A stretch of DNA of 9,588 nt from Desulfocicer vacuolatum DSM 3385 (GTDB taxonomy: Bacteria; Desulfobacterota; Desulfobacteria; Desulfobacterales; SURF-7), in contig CAMBQS010000103.1 of assembly GCA_945870015.1 (NCBI GenBank), positions 1 through 9,588 on the forward strand, given 5' to 3'. Every line of letters starts with the position of its first letter. Within the stretch, counting starts at the first letter, position 1. The notes beneath the pieces were generated by a model. It was not told the origin of the DNA and did no database searches. It saw only the letters and a program-made list of their open reading frames with translations. This document shows, piece after piece, positions 1-6,590 of this stretch. The position numbers were made by a program, and so were the translations under genes.

Positions 1-750
1 GAAGCCCTTCTTGCCGGCAAGGTGGATCTGGCGGTTCACAGCATGAAGGATATGCCGGCTCAAATACCGGATGGACTGTGCATCGGAGCGGTTCCGGAAC
101 GGGAAGACTTTCGGGATGTCATGATCTCAAAAAACAATCTTCCTTTTTCCGATCTGCCAAAAGGAGCAAGGATCGGAACCAGCAGCCTCCGGAGATCTTC
201 ACAATTAAAGCATATCCGTCCGGACATCGCAATCGTGCCCTTGCGCGGCAACCTGGATACCCGCATTCAGAAACTTTCAACTGAAAAACTGGACGCGATT
301 GTTCTGGCTGCTGCCGGAATGCTCCGCCTGAACCATGAAGATACAATCTCCGAATACCTGACCACCGACATCATGCTTCCGGCAGTAGGCCAGGGAGCGC
401 TCTGTATTGAAATCCGGGAAAACGACCCGGTTATTGCCCCGGTTGTCAAAAAACTGAATCATGAGATCACCCGAACCACCGTTCTTGCGGAACGTTCTTT
501 TTTAAACCGGCTGGAAGGCGGGTGCCAGGTTCCCATTGCCGCTCTGGGCAGGCTGGAAGGAGAAAAACTTTCCCTGACCGGTCTGGTGGCCGATATCGAG
601 GGAAGAACCATTATCCGGGAAACCATTACCAGTCATCCTTCCCTGTATGAAAAAACCGGAATCGATCTGGCTGAAAAACTGTTGGCTCATGGCGCAGATG
701 AATTATTGAAACAATTGAAACAGATTGAAAAGGGAAACCATGAAGGGTAA
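1..750 (+). CDS. hemC: Hydroxymethylbilane synthase (porphobilinogen deaminase), 5'-truncated
   Basis: This enzyme joins four porphobilinogen molecules into hydroxymethylbilane, the linear tetrapyrrole precursor, in the cytoplasm. The reading frame is open from base 1, so the gene begins outside the window. The 249 codons present lack roughly the first 60-70 residues of a normal HemC of about 310. Visible family motifs are AVHSMKDMP near the start of the fragment, GTSSLRRSSQL, LRGNLDTR, LPAVGQGALCIE and LEGGCQVPIAALG. The cysteine of the last motif (codon at 523-525) is the one that carries the dipyrromethane cofactor. The gene ends at TAA 748-750 and overlaps the next gene by 11 bp, so translation of the two is probably coupled. 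The next gene carries HemD, the following enzyme of the pathway. Identification is secure. Confidence 0.97.
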   Translation, partial: EALLAGKVDLAVHSMKDMPAQIPDGLCIGAVPEREDFRDVMISKNNLPFSDLPKGARIGTSSLRRSSQLKHIRPDIAIVPLRGNLDTRIQKLSTEKLDAIVLAAAGMLRLNHEDTISEYLTTDIMLPAVGQGALCIEIRENDPVIAPVVKKLNHEITRTTVLAERSFLNRLEGGCQVPIAALGRLEGEKLSLTGLVADIEGRTIIRETITSHPSLYEKTGIDLAEKLLAHGADELLKQLKQIEKGNHEG

Positions 751-2260
751 AGTGTTTCTGATCGGAGCAGGCCCCGGAGATCCCGGCCTGATTACCGTAA
801 AGGGCAAAGAGTGCATCGCCCGTGCAGATGTTGTCATCTATGACTATCTTGCATCCCCTTCCCTGCTGGCCTTTGCCGGACCATCTGCCGAACAGATCTA
901 TGTGGGCAAAAAAGGCGGCGATCACACCCTCTCCCAGGATGGAATCAACGATCTTCTTGTGGAAAAAGCAAGGCAAGGGCTTGTCGTGGCACGGCTGAAA
1001 GGCGGCGATCCGTTTATCTTTGGAAGAGGGGGAGAAGAAGCAGAGGTTCTGATCCAGGCCGGCATTCCTTTTGAAGTCGTTCCCGGCGTTACCTCAGCCA
1101 TTGCCGCACCGGCATATGCGGGAATACCGCTTACGCACCGGAAATTCACCACCACCCTTGCCTTTGTTTCCGGCCATGAAGCACCGGGCAAAGAAAAATC
1201 CAGCATACACTGGGAATCCCTGGCCAATGGAATCGGAACCCTTGTCTTCCTGATGGGAGTGAAAAACCTGCCCTATATCGTAACCAGCCTGATCGAACAT
1301 GGCAAACCCCCGGAAACCCCTGTGGCACTGGTTCGATGGGGAACCACAACAAAACAGCAAACCGTGACCGGCACCCTTGAAACCATTGTGGTCAATGTTG
1401 CGGAAGCCGGCTTGAAATCTCCTTCCATCATTATCGTAGGCGAGGTGGTCAAACTGCGGGAATCCATGAACTGGTTTGAAACAAAACCGTTGATGGGCAA
1501 GCGGATCATTGTCACACGCGCACGGGAACAGGCCAGTGATCTGGTCCGGCTGCTTTCCGAACTCGGTGCGGAATGTCTGGAATTCCCGACCATTACAATC
1601 ATGCCTCCAAAGGATTTCCAGTTGCTGGACAAGGCGATCGATACGATCTCCTCTTACGACTATCTTGTTTTCACCAGTGTGAACGGCGTAGCCTTCTTCT
1701 TTGACAGACTTTTTGAAAAAGGACGGGATGTCCGGTGCCTCGGGCATATCCGCACCGCCACCATTGGACCGGCCACATCCGCAAGGTTGAGGCAATTCGG
1801 AATCACCAGCGATATTGTTCCGGAGAGCTACCGGGCGGAATCGGTGATCACTGCATTTAAAAAAGAACCTGTGCAGGGGAAAAAAATTCTTCTCCCCCGT
1901 GCAAAAGATGCAAGACCCATTCTTCCGGTCGAGCTTACGAAAATGGGCGCAACAGTAGATGAGATTGTTACCTATACGGCAAACCCAGTATCGGAAAACA
2001 CGGATGAACTGATCCAAAATCTTGAAAGCAATTCCATTGATATGATTACTTTCACCAGTTCATCGACCGTAACCAATTTCAAAGCCCTGATACCAGTCGA
2101 ACGATTTGAAACCCTGATGAAAAATGTCACCATTGCAAGCATCGGCCCAATCACCAGCGATACAGCGGAAAATCTTGGATTCCATGTGGATGTTACGGCC
2201 GAAGAGTTTACCATTCCCGGTCTGGTTGCAGCGATATTGAAATTTATGGAAGGCAATTGA
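740..2260 (+). CDS. cobA-hemD: Fused uroporphyrinogen-III C-methyltransferase / uroporphyrinogen-III synthase (CobA-HemD)
   Basis: A 506-residue two-domain cytoplasmic enzyme. Residues about 1-245 are an SAM-dependent methyltransferase (SUMT/CobA) that makes precorrin-2 from uroporphyrinogen III. Its motifs are VFLIGAGPGDPGLIT (5-19), ARLKGGDPFIFGRGGEE (84-100), PGVTSAIAAPAYAGIPLTHR (115-134) and LMGVKNL (171-177). Residues about 252-506 are HemD, which cyclises hydroxymethylbilane. Its signs are GKRIIVTRAREQ (253-264), DYLVFTSVNGV (307-317), ATIGPATSARL (340-350), ITFTSSSTVTNF (436-447) and ASIGPITSDTAENLG (466-480). I chose ATG 740 because AAAAGGGA lies about 6 bp upstream and the protein then begins MKGKVFLIGAGPG as in the family. 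A TTG at 725 in the same frame would add only five residues. The fusion places both enzymes acting on uroporphyrinogen III in one protein. It follows hemC and probably belongs to the same operon. Confidence 0.95.
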   Translation: MKGKVFLIGAGPGDPGLITVKGKECIARADVVIYDYLASPSLLAFAGPSAEQIYVGKKGGDHTLSQDGINDLLVEKARQGLVVARLKGGDPFIFGRGGEEAEVLIQAGIPFEVVPGVTSAIAAPAYAGIPLTHRKFTTTLAFVSGHEAPGKEKSSIHWESLANGIGTLVFLMGVKNLPYIVTSLIEHGKPPETPVALVRWGTTTKQQTVTGTLETIVVNVAEAGLKSPSIIIVGEVVKLRESMNWFETKPLMGKRIIVTRAREQASDLVRLLSELGAECLEFPTITIMPPKDFQLLDKAIDTISSYDYLVFTSVNGVAFFFDRLFEKGRDVRCLGHIRTATIGPATSARLRQFGITSDIVPESYRAESVITAFKKEPVQGKKILLPRAKDARPILPVELTKMGATVDEIVTYTANPVSENTDELIQNLESNSIDMITFTSSSTVTNFKALIPVERFETLMKNVTIASIGPITSDTAENLGFHVDVTAEEFTIPGLVAAILKFMEGN

Positions 2261-2275
2261 AGAGAGGGATGTCCC

Positions 2276-3226
2276 ATGAATCCATTTGAAGAGATCAACC
2301 TCACCGGTATCAAAACCTATTCTGCAAAACAGCGTGCATCCAAGGTCCAGACCAGTGCCGAGGCTGTGCCGCCAAAGGCAGGAATGACCGTCAAAACATT
2401 TCTGGAAGGACTTCCGTCGATCCTCAAAGCCAATGACCTGAAAGCCATTGCAAAGGCGGTTGTCCTTGCCCGGAAAAAAGGAAAACCCATTATTGCCATG
2501 ATCGGAGGGCATGTGATCAAGGCCGGATGCAGCCCGATTCTGATTGATCTGGTGAAGAAAGGGCTGATCACCCATGTTGCCTCAAACGGATCGGCTGCCA
2601 TCCATGACACGGAGCTGGCCCGTTTTGGTCACACATCAGAGGATGTGGCATCTCAGCTTGATGACGGTTCTTTTGGGATGGCCGCGGATACGGCGGAACT
2701 GGTGAATCAGGCAGCGAAAACAGCCGCGGCCACCAAAACCGGCTTTGGCTGGTCTGTCGGCGCTGCCCTGCTGAAGGAGAATGCCCCTTATGCAGACCGC
2801 GCACTCATTGCATGCTGTTTCCGGCAGAAGATCCCCTATACCCTCCATGTGGCGATCGGTACGGATATTGTTCATCAGCATCCGGGTGCGGACGGTGCAG
2901 CCATCGGGGAGGCCTCTTTGCGGGATTTCAGGATCTTTGCCGCAACCGTAGCCAGATTAGGAGACGGCGGTGTGGTTCTCAATTTTGGAAGTGCGGTCAT
3001 CATGCCGGAAATCTTTTTAAAAGCCCTTTCCATCGCACGCAATCTGCAAAACAATATCCAGGATTTCACCACAGCCAACTTTGACATGATTCAGCATTAC
3101 CGGCCCAGCGTCAATGTGGTAAGCCGTCCTGTTTTAAAAGGCGGAAAGGGATATGCCATCACCGGGCACCATGAGATCATGATTCCATTATTGTCCGCCG
3201 CGATTCTGGAAGAATCGGCACTGTAA
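2276..3226 (+). CDS. Deoxyhypusine-synthase-like Rossmann-fold protein of unknown function
   Basis: A 316-residue soluble protein with no signal peptide or membrane segment. ATG 2276 has AGAGGG 7 bp upstream and lies 15 bp after the CobA-HemD stop, so it is probably co-transcribed with the tetrapyrrole genes. Conserved-looking blocks are PIIAMIGGHVIKAGCSPILI (71-90), ITHVASNGSAAIHDTELARF (98-117), GETSEDVA-like GHTSEDVA (118-125), DGSFGMAADTAELVN (130-144), HVAIGTDIVHQHPGADGAAI (191-210) and a C-terminal YAITGHHEIMIPLLSA (293-308). The glycine-rich GGHVIK block, the NGSAAIHD block and the C-terminal IPLLSA resemble the NAD-binding deoxyhypusine synthase fold. I cannot see the catalytic-lysine motif of true deoxyhypusine synthase (WGKI type), and bacteria lack eIF5A. 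The family resemblance is from memory of related proteins, and the substrate is unknown. The histidines at 200 and 202 might form an active or metal site, which is only a guess. Confidence 0.6.
   Translation: MNPFEEINLTGIKTYSAKQRASKVQTSAEAVPPKAGMTVKTFLEGLPSILKANDLKAIAKAVVLARKKGKPIIAMIGGHVIKAGCSPILIDLVKKGLITHVASNGSAAIHDTELARFGHTSEDVASQLDDGSFGMAADTAELVNQAAKTAAATKTGFGWSVGAALLKENAPYADRALIACCFRQKIPYTLHVAIGTDIVHQHPGADGAAIGEASLRDFRIFAATVARLGDGGVVLNFGSAVIMPEIFLKALSIARNLQNNIQDFTTANFDMIQHYRPSVNVVSRPVLKGGKGYAITGHHEIMIPLLSAAILEESAL
3201..3217 (+). terminator. Small hairpin followed by T-rich tract, possible weak terminator
   Basis: CGATTCT (3201-3207) and AGAATCG (3211-3217) form a perfect 7-bp stem with a GGA loop. 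It lies inside the last codons of the preceding gene. A T-rich run starts about 10 bases further on (3227-3245). The stem is short, mostly A-T, and the gap to the T run is too long for a canonical intrinsic terminator, so this could be chance. It would fit the end of the tetrapyrrole operon before gmhA. Confidence 0.25.
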
Positions 3227-3256
3227 TTGTATTTTTATTTTTTTTAACTTAAACAC

Positions 3257-3284
3257 TTGTATTTTATTCTGATTAAGGTATATA
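3257..3284 (+). promoter_or_regulatory. Possible promoter upstream of gmhA
   Basis: The 64-bp gap before gmhA is strongly AT-rich. TTGTAT (3257-3262) and TATATA (3279-3284) are separated by 16 bp and resemble a sigma-70 promoter. The -10 box lies only 6 bp before the gmhA ATG, so such a transcript would start at or near the start codon and be almost leaderless. A chance match in AT-rich DNA is a real alternative. Confidence 0.3.
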
Positions 3285-3290
3285 TAGCCC

Positions 3291-3842
3291 ATGTTCTCTA
3301 CATTATTACAACATCACATGCAGTGTTTTGAATCTCTCAGGGATATTCAGCCGGATATTGAAAAGGCAGGCGAATGGATGGCCACTGCCTTACGGAATGG
3401 GAAAAAAGTTCTTGTGGCGGGAAATGGCGGGTCAGCCGCTGATTCACAACATTTTGCCGCTGAACTGATCGGAAGATTTGAAAAGGAACGTAAGTCCTAT
3501 CCGGCAATCGCTCTGACAACCGATACCTCCATCCTGACCGCTCTCGGGAATGATTATGGATTTGACAGGATTTTTTCCAGGCAGGTGGAAGGTCTTGGGA
3601 ACCAAGGAGATATCCTGATCTGCATCTCCACATCCGGGAACTCGAAAAACCTGATTCTTGCAGCGGAAACAGCCGGCCAGAAAAAAGTGAAAACCATCGG
3701 GCTTTTCGGAAACAACGGAGGTCTGCTGAAAGACAAGATGAGTCTGTCCATAACGGTTCAGCACAAGGTTACCGCAAGAATACAGGAAGCGCATATTTTT
3801 ATTCTCCACTATTGGGCTGCTTTCATCGAAAGCAACCTATAA
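3291..3842 (+). CDS. gmhA: Sedoheptulose-7-phosphate isomerase (phosphoheptose isomerase)
   Basis: It converts sedoheptulose 7-phosphate to D-glycero-D-manno-heptose 7-phosphate, the first step to ADP-heptose for the LPS inner core. The protein has 183 residues, a little shorter than E. coli GmhA. It is a SIS-domain protein with KVLVAGNGGSAADSQHFAAELIGRF spread over 39-63, LTTDTSILTALGNDYGFDRIF around 75-95, and CISTSGNSKN (111-120). The zinc ligands known for the family match His54, Glu58, Gln165 and His173. ATG 3291 is the first in-frame start. The only candidate ribosome site, AAGG at 3274-3277, is far away (13 bp). ATG 3318 is the alternative and would remove nine residues of the N-terminal helix. 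hldE, the next pathway gene, starts 23 bp downstream. GmhB and HldD, needed to finish ADP-heptose, are not in the window. Confidence 0.95.
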   Translation: MFSTLLQHHMQCFESLRDIQPDIEKAGEWMATALRNGKKVLVAGNGGSAADSQHFAAELIGRFEKERKSYPAIALTTDTSILTALGNDYGFDRIFSRQVEGLGNQGDILICISTSGNSKNLILAAETAGQKKVKTIGLFGNNGGLLKDKMSLSITVQHKVTARIQEAHIFILHYWAAFIESNL

Positions 3843-3865
3843 CGATCCCCGAGGAAAACATCTGT

Positions 3866-5347
3866 ATGAAATTTGATCCTGATATCTTTTCCAGAACGCG
3901 TATTCTTGTGGTTGGAGATATCATGCTCGACCAATACCACTGGGGGGAGGTAAACCGGATCTCTCCGGAAGGGCCTGTGCCGATCGTACATGTCCGGGAA
4001 AAATCTTTTGTGCTGGGCGGAGCAGGCAATGTGGCGGCCAATCTTTCCGGGCTGGGATGCCAAACCACCATTACCGGTATTTACCGGGATGATCCGGCCG
4101 GCAACCGCATCCGGACAATCCTTGAAGAAAAAAACATAACCAACAGACTGATTGAAAATGATTCCCGGTCTACCATCACCAAAACCAGAATCATGGCCCA
4201 GGGCCAGCAACTGATTCGCCTGGATGAGGAAAACACTGATCCGATTTCTCCTGCACTTTCCGAAAAATTATTCCATGCAGTAGAAAAAAACATTGAAGAA
4301 TACCATGCAGTCATTTTGTCGGATTACGGCAAAGGGATTTTTCAGGCTCCGGGTTTATGTAAAAAAATCATTGAATTATGCCGAGAAAAAAACCTGCCTG
4401 TTCTGGTTGATCCAAAAGGAACCGACTGGGAGCGTTACCGTGATGCAACGGCAATCACACCCAACACATCTGAATTGAAACTTGTTGCAGGAACAGATGC
4501 CCATAATGAAGAAACCGCCCTGGTGGAGGCTGGCCGTTCTATCCGGGAAAGGCTGAACATCAACTGGCTGATTGTAACCCGCGGGCCCAAAGGAATGCTT
4601 CTTGCCGGGCCGGATGAACAGGCGATTGCAATACCCTCTGTGGCCAGAGAGGTTTATGATGTCTCCGGAGCAGGGGACACGGTGATTTCAACGATTACCG
4701 CGGCTGTTGCGGCTGGTTTGTCCTTTCCGGAAGCAGCATCCCTTGCCAATACAGCAGCCGGTATTGTTGTGGGTAAAATCGGAACCCAGCCCATCACCAT
4801 TTCCGAACTGGATTCCGCCCTGCAACTGGAAAATTCAAAACAGCAGACACCCGGAGCGATCAACACCCATACCCTGGAGGGCGCTAAAATCCTGATCAAG
4901 GCATGGCGGAACTCCGGTAAAAAAATCGTATTTACAAACGGATGTTTTGATCTTCTTCACCCAGGACATATCAATCTGCTTCATCAGGCCCGATCCTTTG
5001 GAGACCGCCTGATCATCGGCCTGAATACAGACGCCTCTGTAAAACGGTTGAAAGGTGACGCGCGCCCGATATTATCAGAGCAAGACCGGGCAGCGATTCT
5101 GAATGCCCTTGACTGTGTTGACCTGGTGGTTCTGTTTGATGAAGACACTCCCCTGTCACTCATCTCCAGCCTGCGGCCGGATATTCTTGTCAAAGGAGCG
5201 GATTACAAACCGGATCAGGTTGTTGGCCGGGATGTGGTGGAATCGTATGGCGGTCAGGTTCGTCTGGTGCAATTGCTGGAAGGGTACAGTACAACAAAAA
5301 TAGCAAACAAGGTATTATCTGCCGGAAAAAACATAAAAAAACAATAA
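3866..5347 (+). CDS. hldE: Bifunctional heptose 7-phosphate kinase / heptose 1-phosphate adenylyltransferase
   Basis: A 493-residue bifunctional enzyme of ADP-heptose synthesis in the cytoplasm. Residues about 1-320 are a PfkB/ribokinase-type kinase that phosphorylates heptose 7-phosphate at C1. It shows RILVVGDIMLDQYHWGEV (12-29), GGAGNVAANL (51-60), SDYGKG (152-157), LVDPKG (180-185) and the catalytic DVSGAGDT (265-272, base Asp271). Residues about 350-480 are a nucleotidyltransferase with VFTNGCFDLLHPGH (355-368, HxGH-type HPGH), GLNTDASVKRLKG (385-397) and GYSTTKIA (473-480). I chose ATG 3866 because GAGGAAAA lies about 8-10 bp before it and the length then fits the family (about 475-490). 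The frame is open upstream to 3812 but that start would overlap gmhA. Both halves look intact, so the full gmhA-hldE pair should be active in LPS core assembly. Confidence 0.95.
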   Translation: MKFDPDIFSRTRILVVGDIMLDQYHWGEVNRISPEGPVPIVHVREKSFVLGGAGNVAANLSGLGCQTTITGIYRDDPAGNRIRTILEEKNITNRLIENDSRSTITKTRIMAQGQQLIRLDEENTDPISPALSEKLFHAVEKNIEEYHAVILSDYGKGIFQAPGLCKKIIELCREKNLPVLVDPKGTDWERYRDATAITPNTSELKLVAGTDAHNEETALVEAGRSIRERLNINWLIVTRGPKGMLLAGPDEQAIAIPSVAREVYDVSGAGDTVISTITAAVAAGLSFPEAASLANTAAGIVVGKIGTQPITISELDSALQLENSKQQTPGAINTHTLEGAKILIKAWRNSGKKIVFTNGCFDLLHPGHINLLHQARSFGDRLIIGLNTDASVKRLKGDARPILSEQDRAAILNALDCVDLVVLFDEDTPLSLISSLRPDILVKGADYKPDQVVGRDVVESYGGQVRLVQLLEGYSTTKIANKVLSAGKNIKKQ

Positions 5348-5363
5348 ATCCGGCTCTATTTTC

Positions 5364-5392
5364 TTGACAAAAACAGAAGTAAAAATTAATTT
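5364..5392 (+). promoter_or_regulatory. Sigma-70-type promoter upstream of ihfA-like gene
   Basis: A perfect TTGACA -35 hexamer (5364-5369) is followed after 17 bp by TAATTT (5387-5392), which keeps the first T, second A and last T of the -10 consensus. The surrounding 98-bp gap is AT-rich. A better -10 sequence, TATAAA at 5403-5408, exists but is 33 bp from the TTGACA and so does not pair with it. Transcription would start around 5399 and give a leader of about 45 bases. Confidence 0.5.
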
Positions 5393-5396
5393 GCCG

Positions 5397-5415
5397 GAAT
5401 AATATAAAATTATTC
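5397..5415. promoter_or_regulatory. AT-rich palindrome (candidate operator) before ihfA-like gene
   Basis: GAATAAT (5397-5403), five bases, then ATTATTC (5409-5415) form a perfect 7-bp inverted repeat. It lies at the predicted transcription start of the promoter above and 30 bp before the start codon. Such a position would suit a repressor site or autoregulation. The arms are almost pure A/T, so chance is possible and no regulator can be named. Confidence 0.3.
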
Positions 5416-5445
5416 ATTTTATTCCATTTACAGGAGTTATTCTCT

Positions 5446-5727
5446 ATGACACTTACAAAGGCGCAAATCGTAGACTCAATTCAGGACAAATTCGGCTTCC
5501 CCAGAAAAAAATGTGTTGAACTGATTGAAATCATGCTGGAAGAAATCAAAAAACCCCTGCAAAAAGGGGAAGATGTCATGATCAGCGGTTTCGGCAAATT
5601 CTGTGTAAACAACAAAAAAGAACGAAAGGGAAGAAATCCGGCAACAGGGAATGATCTTACCCTGCCTGCAAGAAGGGTTGTGACTTTCAAGTGCTCTCAA
5701 GGGCTGAGAGATAAAATCAACAAATAA
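5446..5727 (+). CDS. ihfA: IHF alpha / HU-family DNA-bending protein
   Basis: A 93-residue nucleoid protein of the HU/IHF superfamily that bends DNA as a dimer. The N-terminal helical part (LTKAQIVDSI, residues 3-12) is followed by the signature SGFGKFCV (47-54) and the beta-arm tip GRNPATGND (62-70). Pro65 matches the intercalating proline of the family. ARRVVTFKCSQGLRDKI (75-91) resembles IhfA (ARRVVTF) more than HU (AAKVPAF type), hence the alpha-subunit call. A partner IHF-beta gene is not in the window, so a homodimer cannot be excluded. AGGAG (5432-5436) lies 9 bp before the ATG. The gene has its own promoter, separate from hldE. Confidence 0.85.
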   Translation: MTLTKAQIVDSIQDKFGFPRKKCVELIEIMLEEIKKPLQKGEDVMISGFGKFCVNNKKERKGRNPATGNDLTLPARRVVTFKCSQGLRDKINK

Positions 5728-5799
5728 TATAGACGCATCCCGGACATTTTTCAATTCTCTCGGATATTCAGAGATAGAAGCCGGAAAAGGAGAACAGGA

Positions 5800-5973
5800 A
5801 TGGCTATCAGCAAAGAGCTTCTGGATATCATTGCATGCCCCAAATGCAAAGGGGATATTTATCTGAACGAAACAAAAGACGGATTGATCTGTGATCGTTG
5901 CAAACTCTTATATGAGATCAAAGAAGATATACCCATCATGTTGATTGACGAGGCAAAACCCATTGCTGAGTGA
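5800..5973 (+). CDS. Trm112/UPF0434-family small zinc-ribbon protein
   Basis: A 57-residue protein beginning MAISKELLDIIACPKCKGDI. Two CxxC pairs, Cys13/Cys16 and Cys31/Cys34, should bind one zinc ion, and the tail runs YEIKEDIPIMLIDEAKPI as in Trm112/YcaR-like proteins. In eukaryotes Trm112 activates several methyltransferases. The role of the short bacterial members is not settled, and in enterobacteria the relative YcaR sits among lipid A/KDO genes (lpxK-kdsB). Here it also lies near LPS genes (gmhA-hldE). AGGAG (5788-5792) lies 7 bp before the ATG, and the gene starts 72 bp after the ihfA-like stop. The family call is firm and the function is not. Confidence 0.9.
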   Translation: MAISKELLDIIACPKCKGDIYLNETKDGLICDRCKLLYEIKEDIPIMLIDEAKPIAE

Positions 5974-6056
5974 TCTCCCCTCGTATCACATTTCATCTGT
6001 TGATCTCATGATTGAAACAAGCGATTCCAATAACAGAATGAACCGGTTAAAAAAAA

Positions 6057-6590
6057 ATGAGCCTGCCCCAGCCGCCTGACCCTGCCAAACTGGTCATTGG
6101 GCTGTTTACCGGAGAAAAACAGCAGTTCAGGGAGGCCGCCTGTGATCTATTAAAAGAATTTGGCGAAATTGAGGTGGTCAGCCCATGGTTTTCTTTTGAT
6201 TATACCCGTTATTATGAAACGGAAATGGGGGGGCCGCTGTTCAGAAGGATGATGGTTTTTAAAACCCCCATACAACAGGATGCTCTACCGGATATCAAAA
6301 TCATCACAAACAGAATTGAACTCAAATATACCCGAGATCAGAAGCGTACCATCAATATCGATCCAGGTTATTTGCTGCTGGAACGCTTTGTACTGGCTAC
6401 CGGGAAAAATTATACCCACAGAATTCATATCGGCAAAGGCATTTATGCAGATTTAACATTGATTTTTCAGAACGGATGCTTTCAGCCGCTTCCCTGGACC
6501 TATCCGGACTATGCGGATCAAACCATGAAAACATTTCTTGAAAAAATTCGTGACCGGCTCAGGATGGAAACAAAAGGGGGAAAAAAATGA
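6057..6590 (+). CDS. DUF4416 family protein
   Basis: A 177-residue soluble protein of a conserved family with no known function. It begins PDPAKLVIGLFTGEKQQF and shows the family blocks SPWFSFDYTRYYETEMGG (41-58), ITNRIELKYTRDQ (82-94), INIDPGYLLLERFVLATGKN (99-118), YTHRIHIGKGIYADLTLIFQ (119-138) and LPWTYPDYAD (144-153). ATG 6057 is the first possible start because a TAA lies in frame at 6048-6050. There is no clear ribosome site, only a run of A. The stop overlaps the yicC start by 4 bp (ATGA), so the two are translationally coupled. DUF4416 genes are, from memory, common in Desulfobacterota and related phyla. The 83-bp gap before it (5974-6056) shows no convincing promoter or hairpin. Confidence 0.88.
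   Translation: MSLPQPPDPAKLVIGLFTGEKQQFREAACDLLKEFGEIEVVSPWFSFDYTRYYETEMGGPLFRRMMVFKTPIQQDALPDIKIITNRIELKYTRDQKRTINIDPGYLLLERFVLATGKNYTHRIHIGKGIYADLTLIFQNGCFQPLPWTYPDYADQTMKTFLEKIRDRLRMETKGGKK

Noticed and set aside
725..740. TTG 725 as the start of cobA-hemD
   Set aside because: It adds five residues not seen in the family, while ATG 740 has a well-placed AAAAGGGA site and gives the usual N-terminus.
1094..2017. A 307-codon open frame on the - strand opposite cobA-hemD
   Set aside because: The + strand frame is a clear CobA-HemD with all motifs. The antisense translation is rich in Cys, His, Arg and Phe, shows no recognisable motif, and is a codon-bias shadow.
3812..3866. Start of hldE at 3812 inside gmhA
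   Set aside because: ATG 3866 has GAGGAAAA at a good distance and gives a family-length protein starting just before the kinase domain. The extra 18 residues are gmhA sequence read in another frame.
5349..5398. TCCGGC (5349-5354) and GCCGGA (5393-5398) as an inverted repeat around the ihfA promoter
   Set aside because: Six-bp arms 38 bases apart that do not extend are likely by chance, given how common CCGG-type words are in this sequence.
5756..5774. TCTCT...AGAGA hairpin between ihfA and the zinc-ribbon gene
   Set aside because: A 5-bp stem with a 9-base loop and no T run. Too weak to call.
6038..6079. Short ORF starting at ATG 6038 overlapping the DUF4416 start
   Set aside because: It is only 13 codons, in another frame, with no motif.
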